Assembly: GCA_039831705.1 (NCBI GenBank)
Contig: JBDOMT010000451.1
Span: 1 to 16,338, forward strand
Source of the DNA: JAJRWS01 sp039831705
GTDB taxonomy: Bacteria; Planctomycetota; Planctomycetia; Pirellulales; Lacipirellulaceae
Direction: 5' to 3'
Length of the DNA stretch: 16,338 nucleotides
Under the pieces are notes generated by a model, which saw only the letters and a program-made list of their open reading frames with translations, ran no database searches and was not told the origin of the DNA. The position numbers and the translations under genes are program-made. Positions 6,250 through 13,720 of the stretch are shown piece after piece. The first letter of the stretch is position 1; each line of letters begins with the position of its first letter.

Positions 6250-7980
6250 TCAATACAACACGATCGCTCGTCCTGGTCCGCCGTGACAGTCACGTATTTT
6301 CACAGCGGCGAACAGGAAGTAGGCATCTTTGCCATGGGGAATGCTGTTGAGGTTGTGCAGGAACTCTACAGCAACCATCTCGTGGCTGCCAAGTGCCCAG
6401 TAAGTCATGAGCGCGCGTCGCGGATCGACTCCACCGAGATCCGGGGCGTCAATTCCGACACAGCGAATGCCTTTGCTCTTCAGGTAGACGATCGCGTCCG
6501 GGCCGAGAGCTGGCCATCCTTCGCTCTTACCCTTCAGCGGATTGGACCAGACGCCGGTGCCGTTTGGCTGTGGTCGCAGATGTCTGTCAAGATGTCCGGT
6601 GTATAACAGTACAATGTCACCCTCCGTGAGCGCGCCATTCGTTTTTTCCACTGCTTGAATGTGAGCGGGTGTTATCTCCGGAGACATGGGCCATGCTTTC
6701 CTGGACGTGCTACCCACGAGCGATCGGACATCGACAACTCGCACTCGACCACAGGTCCAACTCAATGGCACTTGTTCCGTCGTCATGGTACTGGCGCCGC
6801 GCGGGCCGTATTCCTGTTCATACTCTTCCAGCCAGCCACGAACTTCTGGAGGGTATTGCACAGGTTTTCGGGTCGAAGGTAACGCAAACGCCGGTGGAAC
6901 CAGATGGGTTCCCGCCATGCTATCCATCAGGTGTGTGTGATGCCACATGTCAAGATAGTCGGAGTACAGAAAATCGACCTTCAAGTAAACCTGTCGATGA
7001 TTGCCCGTACCGATACCAGGAGAAGTGAGAGGAACCTTAGAGGACAGCGTCGGTGACAGGTCAATCACTCGCTTGTTTTTGCACGACTCGATCAGCCGCC
7101 CTGGTAACTCGCCTCCAGTGATCGCAAATGCACGACCCTCACTGTACGGTCCACCTTCGTGCTTCGGCCCGAGCATGCAGTAAAACGCGCCGGTCGGTGG
7201 CAACGCGCGGAGATTCGTCGCACCTTCCGTCCAGATCATGCCGTGTTTCAGGCCTGCGTAATGGGTCGGTTCAGCAAGGATGGGTAACGGCCCCATACTG
7301 GCACTGTCGGTACCAAGCGTCATGACTTTGCGAGACGCCAGAAACTCCATGCAATCGGGATCGGGATCGGGATATCCCGGAGTTTTTCGATCTAACACAT
7401 CGGCGATGTATCGGCTGCCGGCTGGAAACGGTCGGTAGTATCGATCTGAATAATCACTCCGGAACAAGACGACGTCGCCGAATTGTAGTTTTCGGTGCTG
7501 TTGTTCGAATCGTTTCACATGCTCTTGAGTGACCAGCGGACTTTCGCCTTTGGCTGCTTGGTCGAGCAGATCGCGCACATCGACAACACATGCTTCGCCG
7601 CCAAACTGCCAGGCTTCGATCTTGTCTGTGTACGCAAGACCTAATTTACCCGACTTAGGACGATTCAAATCGGGCCGAGCGACCGAATGAGGTGGCACAT
7701 CAAGCTGTGTTCCTGTATTCCCATCGATTAGCAAAGTATCAATATTGTACGGACTATCAGGACCTATCGTCCGCTGGTGAGTGATCTGAAATCGGGGAAA
7801 CGGATTCGACGGCCAAGTCGCAGGGTACTCCGGGGCGACGACCAAAGAACAGTCGATAAATTCCGGCTCAACCGCGAAGCACCCGCTAAAGTGGCCTGGA
7901 AAGAGGCAGTAGGCAATCGGCAATACCGAGTAGAGAAGATAATTCTTTGTTGCCAGGTACGATGCTTTCGGTATTATCAT
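6250..7980 (-). CDS. Tandem two-domain cyclase/metal-dependent hydrolase (PF04199-like)
   Basis: This encodes 576 aa, about twice a normal cyclase-family protein (the kynurenine formamidase/isatin hydrolase fold). A hydrophobic N-terminus (about residues 14-36) suggests export. Domain 1 (about 41-295) has FIDCSL, NTGTQLDVPPH (88-98), GDVVLFRSD and GTDSASMG. Domain 2 (about 304-576) has VIDLSPTL, MAGTHLVPPAF (355-365), GDIVLLYTG, GIDAPDLG and VEFLHNL. Against the family motif HxGTHxDxPxH, domain 1 keeps Asp94 and His98 but has Asn and Gln at the first two His positions. Domain 2 keeps only His359. Such enzymes hydrolyse amide or lactone bonds; this substrate is unknown. The start is uncertain: the frame is open to 8127, but the leader begins naturally at the ATG at 7980, without a clear ribosome site. 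It is the first gene of the operon with the MFS transporter. Confidence 0.8.
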   Translation of the reverse strand: MIIPKASYLATKNYLLYSVLPIAYCLFPGHFSGCFAVEPEFIDCSLVVAPEYPATWPSNPFPRFQITHQRTIGPDSPYNIDTLLIDGNTGTQLDVPPHSVARPDLNRPKSGKLGLAYTDKIEAWQFGGEACVVDVRDLLDQAAKGESPLVTQEHVKRFEQQHRKLQFGDVVLFRSDYSDRYYRPFPAGSRYIADVLDRKTPGYPDPDPDCMEFLASRKVMTLGTDSASMGPLPILAEPTHYAGLKHGMIWTEGATNLRALPPTGAFYCMLGPKHEGGPYSEGRAFAITGGELPGRLIESCKNKRVIDLSPTLSSKVPLTSPGIGTGNHRQVYLKVDFLYSDYLDMWHHTHLMDSMAGTHLVPPAFALPSTRKPVQYPPEVRGWLEEYEQEYGPRGASTMTTEQVPLSWTCGRVRVVDVRSLVGSTSRKAWPMSPEITPAHIQAVEKTNGALTEGDIVLLYTGHLDRHLRPQPNGTGVWSNPLKGKSEGWPALGPDAIVYLKSKGIRCVGIDAPDLGGVDPRRALMTYWALGSHEMVAVEFLHNLNSIPHGKDAYFLFAAVKIRDCHGGPGRAIVLY

Positions 7981-8417
7981 TGGGCGCGATAGACTTGTGT
8001 TTGCGATACTTGGGCGGATGCTGAGTAGAGATATGCGACATGATACAACCTTTCTTGATTCTATTCCTGCCATTGACAGGAATTCTCGATATTTACAGGC
8101 TGCACTGCCGACCGCCTGCAGGTACAAAAGGATCTGTTTTTCAGCGACTTTTCAAAGTGGACGGGGCCGGCTCGAACCGCCGACAGCGGCCATTTCAGGG
8201 GAATATAAAACCGCCGCTAGACTCTACTACGGTAGGCATTTCCTGGGACAATAGCGTTTTGGTGATTCGTAGAAAGTGTACATCAGGATACAAACGGCAT
8301 GAAATGGCATCTCCAAACGTCTCACCCTATTGTGGTGTAAGGTGAGCCTGGAAAGTCAAATTGGCCACCGTCTGGTGGACTGGTTTTGGCGATCTTTGCC
8401 TTGATTGGGTAATCTAA
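7981..8417. other. Intergenic region between the cyclase and the sulfatase array
   Basis: The minus-strand frame of the cyclase stays open through part of this region (to 8127), but that extension has no family similarity and is not called. Plus-strand frames at 7997-8345 give low-complexity, Arg-rich products without ribosome sites. The notable content is the dyad at 8063-8083. No sulfatase similarity is detectable in any frame before about 8418. Confidence 0.4.
8063..8083. promoter_or_regulatory. Operator-like dyad upstream of the cyclase-transporter operon
   Basis: ATTCCTG (8063-8069) and CAGGAAT (8077-8083) are perfect reverse complements separated by seven bases. The centre-to-centre spacing is 14 bases, compatible with a dimeric regulator. 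It lies about 83 bases upstream of the preferred cyclase start. If the longer cyclase start at 8127 were real, the dyad would be inside the coding region, which weakens the call. No regulator gene is in the window. Confidence 0.25.
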
Positions 8418-8833
8418 AAGGGGACACTCAACTATGTGCCGGAAAATATTTTGACCTCTACGATGCGGATAAAATCAAATTGCCACCCTATAAGGCCGAT
8501 GATCTTGCAGATCTTCCGCCTAAGGTGTGCAAGGCGAAGGACCGCGATATCTTACTGCCGGGCATGAAGCCGGAAGAATACGCCATCATGAACCAGGATT
8601 GGCGCTCTATCCACTATGCCGATGGAACCGAGGAATTTTACGATAGTAGACAAGATCCAAATGAGTGGGAAAACCTGGCGGCGAAGCCTGAATATGGGGA
8701 TGCCAAGGCGAAGCTCCGAGTCGCCGCTCCCTCCGCCTTCGCAAAACCAGGTCCGAGTGCCAAAACTTTGAAGTTGGTGATCGACGGTGATCAGTTCCAA
8801 TGGCAGGCCAGGCACGTGTCCAGAAAGAAGTAA
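8418..8833 (+). pseudogene. Decayed sulfatase remnant (C-terminal pieces, frameshifted)
   Basis: The open frame from about 8429 to 8833 reads GKYFDLYDADKIKLPP, then ADDLADLPP. Soon after comes DWRSIHYADGTEEFYDSRQDPNEWENLA, and it ends LKLVIDGDQFQW. The first part matches the mid-protein region of iduronate/choline-sulfatase-like enzymes and the second the far C-terminus. The roughly 150-200 residues normally between them, including the SDHG metal site, are missing, as is the whole N-terminal half with the active-site Cys. Just before KYFDLYD, the adjacent frame reads LNYVPE. Adding one A to the AAAA run at 8443-8446 would join these into the family's usual 'YVPEKYFDLYD'. This is a non-functional relic of another sulfatase at the head of the array. 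Its start codon, if any, is irrelevant. Confidence 0.75.
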
Positions 8834-8846
8834 AGGTGTAATCCTG

Positions 8847-10283
8847 ATGAAGCAAATCCTTGCGAGTCTCCTGGGAGCATGCGTGCTATTTGGCGGATCC
8901 TTCGTTGGTGCCACAGATGATCCGAACATTATCTTCATCCTCGTCGACGATATGGGTTACGGCGATCCTGGTTGCTTCAACTCCCAGTCGAAAATTCCGA
9001 CACCGAATATCGATTCACTTGCTCGAGCAGGAATGCGTTTCACCGATGCCCACGCCCCGGGTGCTTTGTGCCATTTGTCGAGATATGGCCTACTCACAGG
9101 ACAACATCCGTTCCGCATCAACGTAAACCTGTGGCGGCAGCAACCACTCATCCAAGAGAGCCAGATGACGATCGCGTCACTGCTCGAGTCGCAAGGGTAC
9201 CACACGGCAATGGTCGGCAAGTGGCATCTGGGCTTCCAAGAGAACGGTTACGACCAGCCTTTGCCCGGCGGACCTGCCGATCGCGGATTCAACTCGTTCT
9301 TCGGCATCCGCGCCTCAACGGACATTCCTCCTTATTTCTACATTCGAGGCAATCAGGCCGTGTCAGCGCCAACCGATCATATCGATGCCAACAACAGTCC
9401 AGGTTGGTCGCCGATCCAAGGCGCGTTTTGGCGCGCCGGTGGTATTGCGCCTGATTTGCAATTAAAAGACGTACTGCCTCGATTCACCGACGAAGCAGTC
9501 ACGGTAATTCAAAACCACGCGCGAAACGACAGCGACAAGCGACTCATGCTCTACCTCGCTTATCCAGCGCCTCACACTCCCTGGCTACCCGCACCAGAAT
9601 TTCAAAGGCGCAGCAAGGCTGGCATGTTCGGAGATTTTTTGGTGATGGTCGATGCCATGATTGGCCGTGTCCTCACAGCACTCGACACGGCCGGCATGGG
9701 TGACGACACTTTGGTCATTTTTACTTCCGACAACGGTCCGGTCTGGCTTGACGCAGACATCCATCGGTTCGGTCACGATTCCGTTGGCGGTCTGCGCGGG
9801 ATGAAAGCAGATGCCTGGGAAGGTGGCCACCGAATGCCGTTTATCGCCCGGTGGCCAGGAAGAGTAAAGGCAGGCTCGACCAGTGAGCAAACAATCTGCT
9901 TTACTGATATGCTGGCGACTTTCGCTGCAATCACCGGTGCAGAACTACCTGCAGATGCGGGACCGGACAGCTTTAATATCCTCCCAGTTCTACTCGGAAA
10001 GCAACCGCCAGAAGAGCCAATTCGTGGTCCGCTGGTCATTCCCGCCAGCGGCATGATGTCTATCCGCTCTGGCCCCTGGAAACTGATTAACGGATTGGGC
10101 TCCGGCGGGTTCTCGCAGCCACGCAGGGTAAAACCGACTGAGAATGGAGCAACTGGTCAACTCTATCAGTTGATTGATGACCCCGCAGAAACCAACAATC
10201 TCTATACGAAATATCCCCACATCGTAGAGCAGCTAGAAGACGAACTAAGACGGATCCAAAACCAACAGAAGACTCGACCTTGA
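8847..10283 (+). CDS. Secreted arylsulfatase with atypical C-H-L-S-R active site
   Basis: This 478-aa type I (S1) sulfatase has a signal peptide: MKQILASLL, then a hydrophobic core, ending near GATDD (22). Metal ligands are visible as Asp34-Asp35 (VDDMGYGD) and Asp295-Asn296 (SDNGP). Substrate-site residues are Lys125/His127 (GKWHLG), His243 (APHTP) and Lys320 (RGMKADAWEGGHRMPF). The formylglycine site, normally C-x-P/A-S/T-R, reads Cys74-His-Leu-Ser-Arg78, followed by the usual YGLLTG. With Leu in the Pro position, maturation by a formylglycine-generating enzyme is doubtful. The C-terminus (SGPWKLI, LYQLIDDPAETNNL) is complete. The start is the ATG at 8847 with AAAGGTG eight bases upstream. 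The next sulfatase starts 119 bases downstream. Confidence 0.9.
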   Translation: MKQILASLLGACVLFGGSFVGATDDPNIIFILVDDMGYGDPGCFNSQSKIPTPNIDSLARAGMRFTDAHAPGALCHLSRYGLLTGQHPFRINVNLWRQQPLIQESQMTIASLLESQGYHTAMVGKWHLGFQENGYDQPLPGGPADRGFNSFFGIRASTDIPPYFYIRGNQAVSAPTDHIDANNSPGWSPIQGAFWRAGGIAPDLQLKDVLPRFTDEAVTVIQNHARNDSDKRLMLYLAYPAPHTPWLPAPEFQRRSKAGMFGDFLVMVDAMIGRVLTALDTAGMGDDTLVIFTSDNGPVWLDADIHRFGHDSVGGLRGMKADAWEGGHRMPFIARWPGRVKAGSTSEQTICFTDMLATFAAITGAELPADAGPDSFNILPVLLGKQPPEEPIRGPLVIPASGMMSIRSGPWKLINGLGSGGFSQPRRVKPTENGATGQLYQLIDDPAETNNLYTKYPHIVEQLEDELRRIQNQQKTRP

Positions 10284-10402
10284 TCGCCGAACAATCAACT
10301 CAAATGCAAATGCAAGATGGCAATAGCCGCTCGGATCGACTCGGCATAGATTGGCTGACTAACAAGCTTACTTCTTCATCACTTGCAATCACAGGTATCG
10401 TC

Positions 10403-11881
10403 ATGAGGTTGCCCGTCCTTATCTGGTTCGTATGCAGTTCAAGTTGTTTGGCGCCCGATTTTTCGCATGCCGCAACCAGGTTGCATCCCAACATCGTTAT
10501 AGTTTTGACGGACGATCAAGGCTACGCCGATATCAGTTTGAATCCGTATCATCCAGAAGAGGTCTCAACACCTCATATGGATGCATTGGCCAGCGAGGGT
10601 GTCACATTTACGCAGGGCTACACAAGCGGACATGTCTGCTCGCCGACGCGCGCCGGTTTGATGTTGGGACGTTATCAACAGCGTGTCGGTGTCTACTCGG
10701 CAGGCGATGGAGGACGCGGATTCCAACCGAAAACGCCGATCTTTCCTTCGTTTCTGCCCGACACTTATGTTTCGACAGCGATTGGCAAGTGGCACCTGGG
10801 GCTGGATGTGGACTATCCCAAATTGAAGTGGCACGCAATGAATCGAGGATTTGACGAGTGCTACAAATTCATGGGTCGCGGCGGTCACGACTACTTCAAT
10901 CTCCGCTCATTTGCGGAAGGAAAATTCATGCATCCGATCTGCCGTAACAAGCAGCGCATCAACGATGAGGGCTATTTGACCAACCGTCTGTCAGAGGAAG
11001 CCGTCGCCTTCATCGATCGGAACAAATCGCGACCATTCTTTCTTTATCTTGCGTACAACGCAGTCCACTCACCAGCACAAGCGCCGCAAGACGATATCAG
11101 AGCGTATCAAAAACGCTATCCCAATATCAGCAACCAGCGCGCAACCTTAATGGCAATGCTTGAGCACCTGGATGAGGGCATTGGTAGTGTTGTGTCGAAG
11201 TTAAGGCAGGAAGGATTATTTGATAACACGCTTCTGTATTTCCTGACCGACAACGGTGGTTCGAAGGCGATGCGGGCCAACAACGCACCGTTGCGTGGAT
11301 TTAAGGGCAGCCTTGAGGAAGGCGGAATCCGCACACCGTTTATTGTCAGTTGGCCGGATAAATTTCCTGGTGGACGCACAGTGAAAACTCCGGCGATTTC
11401 GTTGGACATATTGCCAACCACTCTCGACGCGATTGACTCCTTGCCAAGAGAGAATCAATTTGACGGCAAGAGCCTGCTGCCACTTCTAACCGGCACGACT
11501 CAATCGCATCACGACACGCTCTTTTGGTGCAAGGGAGCTGGCGAATGGGCAGTTCGACGTGGTGAATGGAAACTACTGACATCGAAGGGTCAGATGGAAC
11601 TGTTCAACTTGACTGACGATCCGTCCGAGCAGCGAAATCTTGCAAGCGGACAATCGACACAGGTCAAGATACTGAGCGACGCTTTCGACGAGTGGCTTGA
11701 GCAGATGGCCAACCCAATCACAGGCGGCAGTCGGCACTGGGAGCCTAAATCAGCGAATGAGCACCCACCAGACAGAGAAAAAGTGCGATTACAAAAACGT
11801 ACGTTGCGTCAGAAGCAACACAGAACCAACATTAAGGCAATGAAAAAGAATAGCAACGCTACGAAGGAACCCACGGAATGA
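10403..11881 (+). CDS. Secreted type I sulfatase with basic C-terminal tail
   Basis: This encodes 492 aa. A signal peptide (MRLPVLIWFV, ending near FSHAA, residue 24) precedes the catalytic domain. Metal ligands are Asp37-Asp38 (LTDDQGYAD) and the TDNGG motif near 282-286. The formylglycine site is canonical, Cys79-Ser-Pro-Thr-Arg83, followed by AGLMLGRYQQR. GKWHLG (about 128-133) and LRGFKGSLEEGGIRTPF complete the active site. The sequence resembles N-acetylgalactosamine/arylsulfatase A-type enzymes; the substrate is not assignable. After the domain ends (near 440) there is a Lys/Arg-rich tail of about 45 residues (REKVRLQKRTLRQKQHR), unusual for the family and possibly a surface or polyanion anchor. 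The frame is open to a TTG at 10280, but the signal peptide marks 10403 as the start. Its stop overlaps the next start (ATGA at 11878). Confidence 0.9.
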   Translation: MRLPVLIWFVCSSSCLAPDFSHAATRLHPNIVIVLTDDQGYADISLNPYHPEEVSTPHMDALASEGVTFTQGYTSGHVCSPTRAGLMLGRYQQRVGVYSAGDGGRGFQPKTPIFPSFLPDTYVSTAIGKWHLGLDVDYPKLKWHAMNRGFDECYKFMGRGGHDYFNLRSFAEGKFMHPICRNKQRINDEGYLTNRLSEEAVAFIDRNKSRPFFLYLAYNAVHSPAQAPQDDIRAYQKRYPNISNQRATLMAMLEHLDEGIGSVVSKLRQEGLFDNTLLYFLTDNGGSKAMRANNAPLRGFKGSLEEGGIRTPFIVSWPDKFPGGRTVKTPAISLDILPTTLDAIDSLPRENQFDGKSLLPLLTGTTQSHHDTLFWCKGAGEWAVRRGEWKLLTSKGQMELFNLTDDPSEQRNLASGQSTQVKILSDAFDEWLEQMANPITGGSRHWEPKSANEHPPDREKVRLQKRTLRQKQHRTNIKAMKKNSNATKEPTE

Positions 11882-13374
11882 AAATGATTGCCATCCTGAT
11901 AGTCACCCAGTTCGCGCTAGGCACCAGCACCAGCGCCCGCGCCTCAGAACTCACAACACGTCCCAATATCTTGTTTATTGTTTGCGATGACTTGAACACG
12001 CATGTCACCACCTCCGGCTACGCACATATCAAGACGCCCGCATTTGACCAATTGTCTGCAGCGGGAATGACATTTCGTCGAGCCTACTGTCAGTATCCGG
12101 TCTGCGGCCCGTCGCGCGCGTCGTTTCTCAGTGGACTCTATCCGGAATCGACCGGGATTCTCGACAACAAGTCCGACATTCGGCAAACACGGCCTGGTAC
12201 AGTTTCAATGCCACACTGTTTCAAGCAGGCAGGATATTGGACCGCTGCGGTCGGCAAGGTGTTCCACAATATGAAAACCGATCCAGGAAAGGTGGCGTGG
12301 GATCAGGTATTGCGTTTCGACAATGACCAAATGCCTTTGGTCACGCAGGCCATAGAGGCATTTGAAAAACAACATGGTTCGGTCAAAAAGGGCAAGAATC
12401 GCCGTCGCTGGAAGGAGCACCTGGCGGCACTATCAACGCAAACACGCGGCCAGGAGCAACCCGGCTATGGCCCCTCAGGACTTCGCGATCAGCAGCACAA
12501 GGACGGCAAGAACGTGCGTCAGATAGCCTCGTGGCTCGACAACAAGGCTTACGGTGACAAACCTTTTTTCATCGTCGGCGGCATTCAGAAACCGCACGTC
12601 CCGTTTCTTGCCCCCGATGCTTACTTCGCACTTTACCCAAAAGACGATCTGTCTTTCCGATTGACTCCCATGGGATTTTGGAATCAAGCACCCAGGTTGG
12701 CGATGGTCAGACGGTATAAGAGTTTCGGTTTTGATCTAGGAGTCGAGAACGACCCGCTGCGACGCGAGTACACTCAGGCCTACCACGCGTGTATTTCCTT
12801 TATCGATGCACAGATCGGCCTGCTGTTCGATGCTTTGAAGCGAAACGGTTTGTGGGACAACACCATTATCGTGCTCACCTCCGATCATGGCTATCAGCTG
12901 GGTGAACACTTCATGTGGGGAAAGGTTACGCTATTTGAAGAATGTGCGCGTGTACCGATGATCGTCCGTGTACCGGGACACTCACAGGCTGGTTCTCAAA
13001 CCGAGGGATTGGTCGAGCTCATCGATGTTTTCCCCACACTGATAGACCTCTGTGACGTCGATTCCCCGCACACGCTGCAAGGAAAGAGTTTTGCCTCGAT
13101 GTTGAACGCTCCGGGAAGTTCCGGCAAAGAGGTTGCGTATACGGTGGTAACTCGTGGCGCGTTGCTTGGGCACTCGATCCGCACCGCACATTAGCGCTAT
13201 GCCGAATGGGGCAGCCCAGATCAGGCCGAGCTATACGATCTCGACAACGATCCGTACGAATATCAAAATCTGGCTGCCAGCGGCAAGCATCTTAAGCTTC
13301 GCAACAGAATGCATGAAATGTTGGTCAAGACGAGTAAACGGGCGGCCGGATCCTCGCACATTCAAGAAAACTAG
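11878..13374 (+). pseudogene. Iduronate-2-sulfatase-like gene interrupted by an in-frame amber codon
   Basis: The frame opens at an ATG overlapping the preceding TGA and encodes 438 aa to a TAG at 13192-13194. It then continues in the same frame for 59 more codons to a second TAG at 13372-13374. The signal peptide (to about residue 22), Asp37-Asp38 (CDDLN), canonical Cys76-Gly-Pro-Ser-Arg80, GKVFH (126-130), QKPHVPF and SDHGYQLGEHFMWGK are all present and characteristic of iduronate-2-sulfatase-like enzymes. The stop falls inside the conserved C-terminal strand: HSIRTAH, then TAG, then RYAEWGSPDQAELYDLDNDP, which is family sequence. The position normally holds an aromatic residue (Trp or Tyr), so one base change from TGG would explain it. 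The truncated enzyme may be unstable; an assembly error or readthrough are alternatives. Confidence 0.8.
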
Positions 13375-13720
13375 CCGCGAATCAAGAAAATGGTTCTTTA
13401 GAATGTTATGTCCACCAATGTGGTTGAAGGCACACAAACATGTGATTTCGCTCTGTAGTTTAGCGTATGGATGTTTTTTGCCGCCCTCAGAAGATATTCT
13501 CACCGGCAAACGAAGTAGACGGCATGCATAGCGACGGTTCGTGGCTATAAAAAGGGTCGGAGAATTCGCATCTTTGCGCTTTAGGCGATGATAACGTTGA
13601 TGGGTTGGCCGTAGCTTGACTTGGCAAGTTTGCAAACGGTACAACAGAAAATCCATCATGGTGAAGGAGCACTTGGGTTGAGAGATAAGCCATGGCCACG
13701 AGTCCCAAGGAATGCCTTAG
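13375..13720. other. Spacer between sulfatases 3 and 4
   Basis: No coding frame is supported. Frames here on either strand have no ribosome site or recognisable motif, and the plus-strand frame 13154-13531 is only an out-of-frame shadow of the sulfatase end. The spacer separates the coupled sulfatases from the last one and carries the possible promoter at 13616-13645. No clear intrinsic terminator was seen. Confidence 0.4.
13616..13645 (+). promoter_or_regulatory. Possible sigma70-like promoter for the fourth sulfatase
   Basis: TTGACT (13616-13621) and TACAAC (13640-13645) are 18 bases apart, matching consensus at 5 of 6 and 4 of 6. Transcription from here would give a leader of about 70 bases before the ATG at 13721. 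This would let the last sulfatase be expressed independently of the upstream coupled pair. The -10 box is weak. Confidence 0.35.

Noticed and set aside
7981..8127. Longer N-terminus of the cyclase gene
   Set aside because: The additional 49 residues show no similarity or signal, and a natural hydrophobic leader begins at the ATG at 7980. There is no ribosome site at the upstream Met codons.
10280..10402. TTG start overlapping the stop of sulfatase 1, giving a 41-residue extension of sulfatase 2
   Set aside because: The extension is polar (Gln, Ser, Asp-rich) and would bury the signal peptide that starts at 10403.
13154..13531. 125-aa plus-strand frame after the amber codon
   Set aside because: It is in a different frame from the sulfatase. 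The true sulfatase frame in 13195-13374 gives family sequence, so this is a shadow.
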